Source: Streptomyces guryensis
GTDB lineage: Bacteria; Actinomycetota; Actinomycetes; Streptomycetales; Streptomycetaceae
Assembly: GCF_021261325.1 (NCBI RefSeq)
Contig: NZ_JAJSBI010000002.1
Coordinates: 496,001 to 560,000, forward strand
Length of the DNA stretch: 64,000 nucleotides
Reading direction: 5' to 3'
Positions within the stretch are counted from its first letter, which is position 1; each line of letters starts with the position of its first letter. This document shows, piece by piece, positions 45,365 through 53,347 of the stretch. Both the position numbers and the translations under genes were made by a program. Below the pieces are notes generated by a model that was given only the letters and a program-made list of their open reading frames with translations, ran no database searches and was not told the DNA's origin.

Positions 45365-45625
45365 ATGCGATTGCGAGTGGAGTTCACTACCGAGCCCTTC
45401 GATCTCGACGAGGCACCCGCGCACGCGGTGGTCGCCCGCCGGGTGATCGAGGCCGCCGAGCTGGACGCGGTGGACGTCGGCCCGTTCGGCAACACGGCGG
45501 AGGGTGCCGCCGACGCCGTACTGACCGCCGTGGACGCGCTGCTCCGTCAGACGCTTCAGGCCGGTGCCACCCGGGTCTCGCTGCAGGTCAACGTGGTCGG
45601 CGCGGGCGAGGGGGACGCGGAGTGA
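45365..45625 (+). CDS. DUF77/MTH1187-like small protein
   Basis: An 86-residue protein with a ferredoxin-like pattern: strand (MRLRVEFTTEPF), helix, VDVGPFGNTAEG, helix (ADAVLTAVDALLRQTLQ), strand GATRVSLQVNVV. The GPFGNTAEG and GATRVSLQ segments resemble the MTH1187/YkoF family, some members of which bind thiamine or other small ligands. It overlaps the HTH_22 regulator gene by 4 bp (GTGA). The two are thus co-translated, and it may sense the regulator's ligand. Family call is moderate. Confidence 0.6.
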   Translation: MRLRVEFTTEPFDLDEAPAHAVVARRVIEAAELDAVDVGPFGNTAEGAADAVLTAVDALLRQTLQAGATRVSLQVNVVGAGEGDAE

Positions 45626-45990
45626 CCGGCACCGGGGACGAGCCGTTCATCACGGCCGTGAAACCGCTGGTCGACGCCATGGGCGGCGAGCTGCTGCCGC
45701 CCGACGAGGCCGGCCCCGACGACGTCGTGCTCGCCTGGGAGGGCGCCGACGTGGTCGCCGTACGCCTGCCCCAGCTCGCCGACTCCCTCGACCACATCCT
45801 GGCCGCTATGGAGCGCAAGCAGGGCAAGCCCCTGGCCGACCTGGACCGCAAGGCCAAGCAGGAGGTCGTACGGATACTCGAGGCGCGTGGCGCCTTCTCC
45901 GTGCGGCACGGCGTGGAGACCGTCGCGGGCGCGCTCGGCGTCAGCCGGTTCACGGTCTACAACTATCTGAACCGTGAGAAGGAGGGCTGA
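45622..45990 (+). CDS. small HTH_22 (YheO/DauR-type) regulator, probably of the urate operon
   Basis: A 122-residue protein. The N-terminal half is a small alpha/beta sensor-like segment (TAVKPLVDAMGGELLPPDE); the C-terminal half is an HTH_22 domain (KAKQEVVRILEARGAFSVRHGVETVAGALGVSRFTVYNYLN region), as in YheO/DauR regulators. GTG 45622 sits in the previous stop. It lies immediately upstream of uraD, with a 15 bp palindrome in the intervening promoter, so it is the best candidate for the urate operon regulator. Confidence 0.72.
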   Translation: MTGTGDEPFITAVKPLVDAMGGELLPPDEAGPDDVVLAWEGADVVAVRLPQLADSLDHILAAMERKQGKPLADLDRKAKQEVVRILEARGAFSVRHGVETVAGALGVSRFTVYNYLNREKEG

Positions 45991-46038
45991 GGGGCCTCCA
46001 GTGGGTCACCGGCCCGCCGGGTTTGTTACCCCGAATTT

Positions 46039-46053
46039 TCAACAAAGTGTTGA
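46039..46053. promoter_or_regulatory. palindromic operator upstream of the urate operon
   Basis: TCAACA-AAG-TGTTGA (46039-46053) is a perfect 6+3+6 palindrome in an AT-rich patch about 80 bp before uraD. It overlaps a possible TTGACG -35 element (46050-46055). It differs from the TTCC...GGAA operators of the glyoxylate genes, so a different regulator, perhaps the upstream HTH_22 protein, is implied. Confidence 0.6.
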
Positions 46054-46130
46054 CGCGACGTTGTGCGGGGGCGTTAGCTAACGGCAGCCCGTTCAGCACG
46101 AAGGCCGTTCCCACGGCCACGGAGGCACCC

Positions 46131-46643
46131 GTGACGTCGACTTCCACGCCCCCGGGCCTGGCCCGGTTCAACGTACTGGAGGAGCACGCGGCCTTCGCCG
46201 CCCTCCACGAGGCGTGTGCCTCCACCACCTGGGCGCGACGGCTGCTCGCCGCCCGCCCGTACGCCACCGCCGAGGACCTCTTCGCCGCCAGTGACGCCGC
46301 CATGGCCGACCTGGGCGCCGAGGACCTGGCCGAGGCGATGGCCGGGCACCCGCCGATCGGCCGCCCCAAGCCGGGGGATCCCACCTCGGCCCGGGAACAG
46401 CGCGGCATGGCCGGCGCCTCCGAGGACCTCAAGTCGGAGATGCTCGAACTGAACCTGGCCTACCAGGACCGCTTCGGCCATGTCTTCCTCATCTGCGCCA
46501 CCGGCCGGACCGGTGAGCAGATGCGGGACGCGGTCAAGGAGCGGATCGGCAACTCGCCGGAGCAGGAGCGGGAGATCGTCCGCACCGAGCTGGGCAAGAT
46601 CAACCGCATCCGCCTGGCCCGGCTCGTCGAAGAGGAAGCCTGA
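46131..46643 (+). CDS. uraD: OHCU decarboxylase (urate pathway step 3)
   Basis: A 170-residue protein of the OHCU-decarboxylase family. It converts 2-oxo-4-hydroxy-4-carboxy-5-ureidoimidazoline to S-(+)-allantoin. The catalytic histidine motif HPPIG and the conserved TSAREQRGM and NLAYQDRFGHVFLICATGR segments are present. GTG 46131 has GGAGG six bases upstream; the open frame continues to 46023 but crosses the promoter palindrome. It is first in a tight operon with uraH (4 bp gap) and uricase. Confidence 0.95.
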   Translation: MTSTSTPPGLARFNVLEEHAAFAALHEACASTTWARRLLAARPYATAEDLFAASDAAMADLGAEDLAEAMAGHPPIGRPKPGDPTSAREQRGMAGASEDLKSEMLELNLAYQDRFGHVFLICATGRTGEQMRDAVKERIGNSPEQEREIVRTELGKINRIRLARLVEEEA

Positions 46644-46647
46644 CACC

Positions 46648-47037
46648 ATGAGCACCAGCACCACCGCCTCCGTGTCCACGCACATCCTGGACACCAGTAT
46701 CGGCCGCCCCGCCGAGGGCGTCGCCATCGAGCTCTCCGCCCGTGGTCGGCGGGACGCCTCGTGGCAGGCGCTCGGCGGCTCCGCGACCGATGCGGACGGA
46801 CGGTGCAAGGACCTGCCGGCGCTGCCGGAAGGGACGACCCACGTACGGCTCGACTTCGCAGTGGAGCCGTACTTCGAGAAGAAGCAAGCCGATGCGCAGC
46901 AGGACGCCCCCGCGAATCGGGACAGCGGTGCGTTTTTCCCAGAGGTAGCGATCACCTTCGCCGTCAAGCCCGGCGAGCACTACCACGTACCGCTGCTGCT
47001 CAACCCGTTCGGCTACTCCGTTTACCGAGGGAGCTAG
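46648..47037 (+). CDS. uraH: 5-hydroxyisourate hydrolase (transthyretin-like)
   Basis: A 129-residue transthyretin-related protein hydrolysing 5-hydroxyisourate, the first product of uricase. It has the N-terminal STHILDTSIGRPAEGV motif, the FPEVAITF strand, and the diagnostic C-terminus YSVYRGS. ATG 46648, 4 bp after uraD; the uricase gene follows after 6 bp. Confidence 0.96.
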   Translation: MSTSTTASVSTHILDTSIGRPAEGVAIELSARGRRDASWQALGGSATDADGRCKDLPALPEGTTHVRLDFAVEPYFEKKQADAQQDAPANRDSGAFFPEVAITFAVKPGEHYHVPLLLNPFGYSVYRGS

Positions 47038-47043
47038 CAGACA

Positions 47044-47967
47044 ATGCCCACGATCCTGGGACAGAACCAGTACGGCAAGGCCGAGAACCGAGTCGTAAAG
47101 ATCACGCGGGACGGCGCCACCCACCACATCAAGGACCTGAACGTGTCCGTCGCACTGAGCGGCGACATGGACGAGGTCCACTACTCCGGCTCCAACGCCA
47201 ACGTGCTGCCGACCGACACCACCAAGAACACGGTGTTCGCGTTCGCCAAGGAGCACGGCATCGAGTCGGCCGAGCAGTTCGGCATCCACCTGGCCAGGCA
47301 CTTCGTGACCAGCCAGGAGCCGATCCAGACGGCCCGGATCCGTATCGAGGAGTACTCCTGGGAGCGGATCGCGGCGTCCGACGCCAACTCCCAGTTCATC
47401 GGTGCGGACGAGGTCAAGCACTCCTTCGTCCGCAAGGGCCAGGAGACCCGGCTGACCCAGATCACCTACGACGGCTCGTCGTGGGAGGTCGTCTCCGGTC
47501 TCAAGGACCTGACGGTGATGAACTCGACCAACTCCGAGTTCTGGGGCTACGTCAAGGACAAGTACACGACGCTGCAGGAGGCGTACGACCGCATCCTGGC
47601 CACGTCGGTCTCGGCCCGCTGGCGGTTCAACTGGACCGACGACGAGCAGCGGATGCCCAACTGGGAGAAGTCCTACGAGCAGACCAGGAAGCACATGCTC
47701 CAGGCCTTCGCCGAGACGTACTCGCTCTCCCTGCAGCAGACCCTGTACCAGATGGGTTCGCGGATCATCAACAACCGCAGCGAGATCGACGAGGTCCGCT
47801 TCTCGCTGCCCAACAAGCACCACTTCCTCGTCGACCTGGAGCCCTTCGGGCTGAAGAACGACAACGAGGTGTACTTCGCCGCCGACCGCCCCTACGGCCT
47901 GATCGAGGCGACGATCCTGCGGGACGGCTGCGAGCCGAAGATCCCGGTGGACCTCACCAACCTCTGA
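47044..47967 (+). CDS. uox: urate oxidase (uricase)
   Basis: A 307-residue cofactor-free uricase oxidising urate to 5-hydroxyisourate and H2O2. The catalytic Lys (K12), T57-D58 in VLPTDTTKN, the Arg/Gln pocket (SARWRFNW, QQTLYQMG) and the histidine region NKHHFLVDLEPFG all fit the two-domain T-fold enzyme. Ordered uraD-uraH-uox, the operon covers all three steps from urate to allantoin. The H2O2 formed gives a reason for katA sharing control with the downstream glyoxylate genes. Confidence 0.97.
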   Translation: MPTILGQNQYGKAENRVVKITRDGATHHIKDLNVSVALSGDMDEVHYSGSNANVLPTDTTKNTVFAFAKEHGIESAEQFGIHLARHFVTSQEPIQTARIRIEEYSWERIAASDANSQFIGADEVKHSFVRKGQETRLTQITYDGSSWEVVSGLKDLTVMNSTNSEFWGYVKDKYTTLQEAYDRILATSVSARWRFNWTDDEQRMPNWEKSYEQTRKHMLQAFAETYSLSLQQTLYQMGSRIINNRSEIDEVRFSLPNKHHFLVDLEPFGLKNDNEVYFAADRPYGLIEATILRDGCEPKIPVDLTNL

Positions 47968-47997
47968 GCACCTTCCGGGCAGCTCGATATTCGGCAC

Positions 47998-48038
47998 CCG
48001 TGACCGGGGAACCCGCCTCCCCGCATCCCCGGTCACGG
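47998..48038 (+). terminator. hairpin between uox and the deaminase gene
   Basis: Perfect 12 bp arms CCGTGACCGGGG (47998-48009) and CCCCGGTCACGG (48027-48038), 30 bp after the uricase stop. It probably ends or attenuates the urate operon transcript. Confidence 0.82.
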
Positions 48039-48105
48039 CACTCAAAACTCCCAGGGTCCTGCCGTGCCCTCTCCGCAAAAGTCCAGTGAGCGAAAAGGAC
48101 GAATC

Positions 48106-49485
48106 ATGGCAGCAGCCCAGCGCATCGTCATCGAGAACTGTTCGATCGCAACCGTCGACGTCAACGACACCGAGTATGCGAACGGGTACGTCGTCATCGC
48201 CGGCAACCGCATCGAGGCGCTCGGCGCGGGCAAGGCCCCCGAGGGCCTGGAGAACGTCGTACGCCGTATCGACGCCTCCGGCCACCTGGTGACCCCCGGT
48301 CTGGTCAACACCCACCACCACTTCTACCAGTGGATCACCCGAGGCCTGGCCACCGACCACAACCTCTTCAACTGGCTCGTCGCGCTGTACCCGACGTGGG
48401 CGCGCATCGACGAGCAGATGTGCTACTCGGCGGCCCAGGGCTCCCTGGGCATGATGGCCCGCGGTGGCGTCACCACCGCCATGGACCACCACTACGTCTT
48501 CCCGAAGGACTCCGGCGACCTGTCCGGCGCCATCATCCGCGCCGCCCGCGAGATGGGCGTCCGCTTCACCCTTGCCCGCGGCTCCATGGACCGCAGCGAG
48601 AAGGACGGCGGTCTGCCCCCGGACTTCGCCGTCGAGACCCTCGAAGGCGCCCTCGCCGCCACCGAGGCGACCGTCAAGGAGCACCACGACGCCTCCTTCG
48701 ACGCGATGACCCAGGTGGCCGTCGCGCCCTGCTCGCCCTTCTCCGTCTCCACCGAACTCCTGCGGGAGGGCGCTCGGTTGGCCCGCCGTCTCGGCGTGCG
48801 TCTGCACACCCACGGCTCGGAGACCGTCGAGGAGGAGCAGTTCTGCAAGGAACTGTTCGGCATGGGCCCGACCGACTACTTCGAGTCCACCGGCTGGCTC
48901 GGCGAGGACGTGTGGATGGCGCACTGCGTCCACATGAACGACTCCGACATCGCCGCCTTCGGCCGTACCAAGACCGGTGTCGCCCACTGCCCGTCCTCCA
49001 ACGCCCGCCTCGCGGCCGGCATCGCGCGGGTCCCCGACATGCTGGCGGCCGGCGTCCCGGTCGGCCTCGGCGTCGACGGCACCGCCTCCAACGAGTCCGG
49101 CGAGCTGCACACCGAGCTGCGCAACGCCCTGCTCATCAACCGTCTCGGCGCCCACCGCGAGGCCGCGCTGAACGCCCGCCAGGCGCTGCGCCTCGGCACC
49201 TACGGCGGCGCCCAGGTCCTCGGCCGCAGCGCCGAGATCGGCTCCCTGGAGCCCGGCAAGCTGGCCGACCTCGTGCTGTGGAGGCTGGACACCCTCGCGC
49301 ACGCCTCCATCGCCGACCCGGTCACCGCGCTGGTCTTCGGCGCGGCCGCCCCGGTCACCGCCTCCTTCGTCAACGGCCGGCAGATCGTCGAGGCGGGCCG
49401 CCTGCTGCACGTCGACGAGGACGCCATCGCCCGCTCCACGCGGGCCGAGGCCCAGCGCCTGGCGCAGATCACCGCGCAGGCCTGA
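48106..49485 (+). CDS. 8-oxoguanine deaminase (amidohydrolase)
   Basis: A 459-residue amidohydrolase. Metal ligands are in NTHHHFYQW, LHTHGSE, WMAHCVHMN and GVDGTASNESGELH. The HHHFYQWITRG segment and overall length fit the 8-oxoguanine deaminase group (EC 3.5.4.32), whose product is urate, rather than ordinary guanine deaminase; hydroxydechloroatrazine-type deaminases are an alternative. ATG 48106 has AAGGACG upstream. Position directly after uricase and before a purine permease supports a role in salvaging oxidised guanine into the urate pathway. Confidence 0.85.
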   Translation: MAAAQRIVIENCSIATVDVNDTEYANGYVVIAGNRIEALGAGKAPEGLENVVRRIDASGHLVTPGLVNTHHHFYQWITRGLATDHNLFNWLVALYPTWARIDEQMCYSAAQGSLGMMARGGVTTAMDHHYVFPKDSGDLSGAIIRAAREMGVRFTLARGSMDRSEKDGGLPPDFAVETLEGALAATEATVKEHHDASFDAMTQVAVAPCSPFSVSTELLREGARLARRLGVRLHTHGSETVEEEQFCKELFGMGPTDYFESTGWLGEDVWMAHCVHMNDSDIAAFGRTKTGVAHCPSSNARLAAGIARVPDMLAAGVPVGLGVDGTASNESGELHTELRNALLINRLGAHREAALNARQALRLGTYGGAQVLGRSAEIGSLEPGKLADLVLWRLDTLAHASIADPVTALVFGAAAPVTASFVNGRQIVEAGRLLHVDEDAIARSTRAEAQRLAQITAQA

Positions 49486-49499
49486 GCGGTCGAAGATCT

Positions 49500-49527
49500 C
49501 CGGTCGAGGGGGACGGCCCTCGACCGG
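49500..49527 (+). terminator. hairpin after the deaminase gene
   Basis: Arms CCGGTCGAGGG and CCCTCGACCGG pair perfectly around GGACGG, 15 bases after the stop codon. Confidence 0.85.
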
Positions 49528-49562
49528 TAGCCGTGGACCCCAGTGGTTCCACGGCGGCCGTC

Positions 49563-49594
49563 TCCGGGGCGCGCATGGACATGCGCGCCCCGGA
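49563..49594. terminator. second long perfect hairpin after the deaminase gene
   Basis: Arms TCCGGGGCGCGCATG (49563-49577) and CATGCGCGCCCCGGA (49580-49594) pair perfectly with only a GA loop. Two strong hairpins in 100 bp insulate the permease from the deaminase transcript. Confidence 0.75.
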
Positions 49595-49631
49595 ACGGTC
49601 ACCGTCACTTCCTTACAGGCATCCCCGGTCC

Positions 49632-49671
49632 CTCCCCCACTCTCGAATTCGCTCGAGCGGGAGGTACCCCC
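49632..49671 (-). repeat. dispersed mini-repeat (copy in permease leader)
   Basis: CTCCCCCACTCTCGAATTCG ... CTCGAGCGGGAGG ... GGTACCCCC. On the minus strand it aligns almost base for base with the copy inside the exonuclease pseudogene at 51837-51882. Its GGGAGG forms the ribosome site for the leader ORF that follows. Confidence 0.75.
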
Positions 49672-49743
49672 ATGACCGCGCACCACCTCCAAGAAACCCA
49701 CGTCAGAGCCGACGTGTTAGCTGACCCGGAGGAACCGCCGTGA
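49672..49743 (+). CDS. 23-codon TTA-containing leader peptide upstream of the permease
   Basis: ATG 49672 has GGGAGG seven bases upstream (within the dispersed repeat) and encodes MTAHHLQETHVRADVLADP then EEPP. Its stop overlaps the permease start as GTGA, so translation is probably coupled. Codon 16 is TTA (49717-49719), the leucine codon read only by bldA tRNA in Streptomyces. CACGTCAGAGCCGACGTG at 49699-49716 can form a hairpin just before the TTA. It may time permease expression to development. No homology is claimed. Confidence 0.5.
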   Translation: MTAHHLQETHVRADVLADPEEPP

Positions 49744-51107
49744 CCGCCCACCCCGTCGACGAAAAACTCCCCGCACTAAAAATGGCCACCACCGGCCTGC
49801 AGCACGTGGCCGCCATGTACGCGGGGGTCGTCGCCCCGCCCCTGATCGTCGGCGCGGCCATCGGCCTGACCGGCAGCGAACTCACCTTCCTCACCGGCGC
49901 CTGCCTCTTCACCGCGGGCCTCGCCACCTTCCTGCAGACCCTCGGCATCTGGAAGATCGGCGCCCGGCTGCCCTTCGTCAACGGCGTCACCTTCGCCGGT
50001 GTCGCCCCCATGACCGCGGTCGTCGCCTCCACCAAGGACAAGTCCGACGCCCTGCCGATCATCTTCGGCGCGGTCATCGTCGCCGGACTGCTCGGCTTCG
50101 TCGCCGCCCCGTTCTTCAGCAAGGCGGTCCGCTTCTTCCCACCGGTCGTCACCGGCACGGTCATCACGCTCATAGGCGTGTCCCTGCTGCCGGTCGCCTT
50201 CGGCTGGGCACAGGGCCCCAATCCCACCGCCCACGACTACGGCTCCACGACCAACCTCGGCCTGGCCGCCGCAACGCTGCTGATCGTGCTGGTGCTGCGC
50301 CGCTTCACTCGCGGCTTCGTCAAACAGATCGCCGTGCTGCTCGGCCTGGTCGCCGGCACGCTGCTCGCGATCCCCCTCGGCGCGACGGACTTCGGGCCCG
50401 TCACGGACGCGGCCGTCATCGGCTTCCCCACCCCGTTCCACTTCGGGGCGCCCCGGTTCCAGCTCGCCGCGATCCTCTCCCTGTGCGTGGTGATGGTGGT
50501 CTCGATGACCGAGTCCACCGCGGACATGCTGGCGCTCGGCGAGATCGTCGAACGCCCGGCGGACGAGAGGACCATCGCCGCCGGCCTGCGCGCCGACACC
50601 CTCGGCTCGGCGCTGAGCCCCCTGTTCAACGGCTTCATGTGCAGCGCCTTCGCTCAGAACATCGGACTGGTCGCGATGACGAGGATCCGCAGCCGCTACG
50701 TCGTCGCCACCGGCGGCGGCTTCCTGGTCCTGATGGGTCTGTGCCCGATGGCAGCCTCACTCATCGCCGTCGTACCGCGCCCGGTGCTCGGCGGCGCGGG
50801 CGTGGTCCTGTTCGGCTCGGTCGCGGCCAGTGGCATCCAGACCCTCGTCAAGGCCGGCCTGGACAAGGACAACAACGTCCTGATCGTCGCCGTGTCGCTG
50901 GCAGTCGGCATGATCCCGATCACCGCGCCGGACTTCTACCACGCCTTCCCGCAGACCGCGAAGATCGTCCTGGACTCGGGCATCTCGACGGGCTGCGTGG
51001 CGGCGGTGCTGCTGAACCTGGTCTTCAACCACCTCGGCAGGAACCGTGACGACCAGGACGTAACCCACCCCATGGAGGCAGGCGAGCAGATCGCCGCCGC
51101 CCACTGA
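49740..51107 (+). CDS. NCS2-family urate/xanthine-type permease
   Basis: A 455-residue transporter with about 12-14 membrane segments. The nucleobase-ascorbate signature QNIGLVAMTR and the SMTESTADMLALGEIV segment identify the NCS2/NAT family, purine branch. GTG 49740 has CGGAGGA upstream and overlaps the leader ORF. Given its neighbours, urate or xanthine uptake is most likely. A perfect 18 bp hairpin follows. Confidence 0.92.
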   Translation: MTAHPVDEKLPALKMATTGLQHVAAMYAGVVAPPLIVGAAIGLTGSELTFLTGACLFTAGLATFLQTLGIWKIGARLPFVNGVTFAGVAPMTAVVASTKDKSDALPIIFGAVIVAGLLGFVAAPFFSKAVRFFPPVVTGTVITLIGVSLLPVAFGWAQGPNPTAHDYGSTTNLGLAAATLLIVLVLRRFTRGFVKQIAVLLGLVAGTLLAIPLGATDFGPVTDAAVIGFPTPFHFGAPRFQLAAILSLCVVMVVSMTESTADMLALGEIVERPADERTIAAGLRADTLGSALSPLFNGFMCSAFAQNIGLVAMTRIRSRYVVATGGGFLVLMGLCPMAASLIAVVPRPVLGGAGVVLFGSVAASGIQTLVKAGLDKDNNVLIVAVSLAVGMIPITAPDFYHAFPQTAKIVLDSGISTGCVAAVLLNLVFNHLGRNRDDQDVTHPMEAGEQIAAAH

Positions 51108-51109
51108 TC

Positions 51110-51151
51110 CGCCGGTGCGGGGCACGGTAATGGCCGTGCCCCGCACCGGCG
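51110..51151. terminator. hairpin terminator after the permease gene
   Basis: Perfect 18 bp arms CGCCGGTGCGGGGCACGG and CCGTGCCCCGCACCGGCG around TAATGG, immediately after the stop codon. Confidence 0.92.
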
Positions 51152-51170
51152 ATGGGGCAATCTGTCCCCC

Positions 51171-51791
51171 ATGAACGAGTCCGGCCGCGTCGAGGCCTTC
51201 AGCGACGGCGTGTTCGCCATCGCCATCACCCTGCTCATCCTGGAGATCAAGGTCCCCAAGGTCGGTGAACACGGCGGCCTGTGGCACGCGCTGGGCGCCC
51301 AGTGGCCCTCGTACGCCGCCTACGTCGTGAGCTTCCTGGTGATCGGCATCATGTGGATCAACCACCACCAGCTGTTCAGCTACGTCGCCCGCGTCGACCG
51401 CACGCTGATGTTCCTGAACCTGCTGGTGCTGATGGTGGTGGCCGCGGTGCCCTGGCCGACCGCGATGCTCGCGGAGTATCTGCGCGAGGACGCGGCCTCG
51501 CATGTGGCGGCGGCCGTCTACAGCCTGGTCATGGTCCTGATGGCACTCACCTTCCAGGTCCTGTGGTGGCATCTGACCCGCACCGGTCACCTCTTCGACT
51601 CCCGTGTCGACGTCCCGGCGGCCAGAGCGACCCGTGCCCGCTTCGCCCTGGGCTCCCTGGGATACCCGGTCACGGTGGGCCTCGCCTTCGTCTCGGCCCC
51701 GCTGACACTCGCGGCCCACGGCCTGCTCGCCCTGTACTACGGCTTCAACCAGGTACCGGTGCCGACGCGTCAGGACCCGCCCAGTTCATGA
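51171..51791 (+). CDS. TMEM175-family (DUF1211) potassium channel-like protein
   Basis: A 206-residue membrane protein with six hydrophobic segments. The family motif FSDGVFAIAITLLILEI in helix 1 lines the pore of bacterial TMEM175 K+ channels. ATG 51171 lies 63 bp after the permease stop. Its 3' end overlaps the remains of the convergent exonuclease pseudogene. Confidence 0.88.
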   Translation: MNESGRVEAFSDGVFAIAITLLILEIKVPKVGEHGGLWHALGAQWPSYAAYVVSFLVIGIMWINHHQLFSYVARVDRTLMFLNLLVLMVVAAVPWPTAMLAEYLREDAASHVAAAVYSLVMVLMALTFQVLWWHLTRTGHLFDSRVDVPAARATRARFALGSLGYPVTVGLAFVSAPLTLAAHGLLALYYGFNQVPVPTRQDPPSS

Positions 51792-52399
51792 GATTGGCGA
51801 GCAGCTCGGCCTGCTCGATCGCGTCGTCCAGCGCGATGGGGGTCCCCCCCGGGCTCGAGCGAAGTCGAGAGTTCGGGGGAGGGTGTGCCGCCGCCGGGAC
51901 AGCAGGTGGCCCGGCATGGTGCCCTTGGCCACTGCCCGCAGCGGCAGCCCCGCCTTCGTCGCGTACAGCGTCTTCATGTCCAGACAGCCCGAGTGGCCGA
52001 AGGGGCTCGCCCCGGTGAAGCGGATCAGGTACCAGTACAGGAACGTCCAGTCGTACGAGGCCGGGTAGCCGCACATGACGGGCTGCGCGCCCGCGCACAC
52101 CCGCGCACCCAGTCGCTGAACTCGCCCAGCGCGACGGCAGGTTCGGCGCCCTCGGTCTTCAGGCGCTCCCGGTCGAGCCCGCTCACCGCGAGCGCCTCCG
52201 GGACGAACTCCTCGCTGATCGGGCGCAGTTCGCGGTAGAAGGTCTCCCGTTCGGGGTCGGCGGCGGTGAATCCGCCGCCGTCCTGCGTCCCGGCGACCGC
52301 GGCGCCGAAGCTCAGCATCGAGTACGGGCCGGGGATGGGGCCGTCGGCCTCGATGTCGACGGAGATGTAGCGGCTGGGTTTTGTACGTCGTGCGGCCAT
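51745..52399 (-). pseudogene. 3'-5' exonuclease pseudogene, frameshifted and interrupted by a mini-repeat
   Basis: Reading left from ATG 52399, the start SRYISVDIEADGPIPGPYSM is a DnaQ-like exonuclease N-terminus. Around 52095-52105 the frame must change to continue as CGYPASYDWTFLYWYLIRFT ... MPGHLLSRR. Then 47 bp including a dispersed repeat (51837-51882) interrupt the sequence where homologues read on to an HN-A-L-D-D-A-I-E-Q-type motif; ALDDAIEQAELLANLMNW resumes in a third frame. Net insertion of +41 bp explains the last frame change exactly. Two lesions make loss of function likely, unless the first is a sequencing error. It overlaps the end of the TMEM175 gene. Confidence 0.85.
51837..51882 (+). 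repeat. dispersed mini-repeat inserted in the exonuclease gene
   Basis: A 46 bp palindrome-rich element starting ATGGGGGTCCCCCCCGGGCT and ending GTTCGGGGGAG, with an inner CTCGAGCGAAGTCGAG hairpin. It is closely related to the copy at 49632-49671. Confidence 0.8.
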
Positions 52400-52453
52400 G
52401 ATTGTGGAGCATCCCAGGTGGGCGGGGTCGTCCACACCCCGTTTCCACGCCGT

Positions 52454-53251
52454 TCAGCCCCGGCGGATCGCCTGGCAGGGCGTCGCGTCCGGCAGGCGGC
52501 CGGTGAAGTACGAGCGGGGCGGTACGCCCATCAGGGTGCGGAAGTCGGTGGTCATATGGGACTGGTCGTAGTAACCGATGGCGGCGGCCAGTTCGGCCCA
52601 CGGGCAGGCGGCGGCGAAGTCCAGTACCGTGCGCACGCGGTTGACACGGGCGTAGTGCTTGGGGGAGAGGCCGACGCCCTCGGCGAACAGGTTGCGCAAC
52701 TGCCGCTCGCTGACGGCGAGTTCGCGCGCCACGTCGACCACCTGGGCGGGAGTGCGGCCGGTGCGGACCGACATCGCCTCGACGCCCGCGCGCACCAGCT
52801 CGGTGCGGGAACGGTCCGCGGCGGCTGTGAGCCACTCGGGGAGCACCTCCGCGAGATGGGCCAGGGCCTCCTCGGGCTCCAACCGCCGTAAGGCGTCCGA
52901 GAGTCGGCGGGCCGACGGACCGGGAAGCTCGTCCAACCGCACGGCACGGCCGACGAGGTCCACTGCCGGGACGCCGAGCAGGGGACGGACGGTGCCCGGC
53001 GCGAGCCGCAGCTCCACGCAGGACACGCGACGCTTGCCCCGGTCGTAGGAGGCGCGGGCGCGCGGGCCGACGACCAGGGTGGTGCGGGTGCCGTGCTCCC
53101 CGGTGCGCACGACCACCCTGGTGGCGGCCTCCGGGAGGTGGACGAAGGGCTCCGTCGGCTCGTCGCCGACCGACACGGAACCGATGCCCGCGATCCACGG
53201 GCGCAGCACCTCGGGCGTGGGCAGGACCTCTCGGGACACGGTGTCGGGCAC
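52454..53251 (-). CDS. AraC-family regulator with a TTA codon
   Basis: A 265-residue AraC/XylS-type regulator: an N-terminal cupin-like part and C-terminal double HTH (VDVARELAVSERQLRNLFAEGVGLSPKHYAR ... GYYDQSHMTTDFRTLMGVPPRSY region). Leu in SDALRRLEPEE is encoded by TTA (52889-52891, minus strand), so full translation should need bldA tRNA. GTG 53251 has GGAGG almost touching it; GTG 53239 is an alternative. Divergent from an SDR/NmrA-type reductase gene 96 bp away, its likely target. Confidence 0.87.
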   Translation of the reverse strand: MPDTVSREVLPTPEVLRPWIAGIGSVSVGDEPTEPFVHLPEAATRVVVRTGEHGTRTTLVVGPRARASYDRGKRRVSCVELRLAPGTVRPLLGVPAVDLVGRAVRLDELPGPSARRLSDALRRLEPEEALAHLAEVLPEWLTAAADRSRTELVRAGVEAMSVRTGRTPAQVVDVARELAVSERQLRNLFAEGVGLSPKHYARVNRVRTVLDFAAACPWAELAAAIGYYDQSHMTTDFRTLMGVPPRSYFTGRLPDATPCQAIRRG

Positions 53252-53347
53252 CCCTCCACCGTAAGCGCGACCCACGGCCGCCGGGGCTGCGCAACCGTGC
53301 CGGAATCTCCAAGAGTTCCCGGCCCTCCCCGGCCCACAGTGGTGGAC

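Noticed and set aside
46600-49701. 1033-codon minus-strand frame over the urate genes
   Set aside because: The plus strand contains four recognised enzymes with correct active sites here, so this is a shadow frame.
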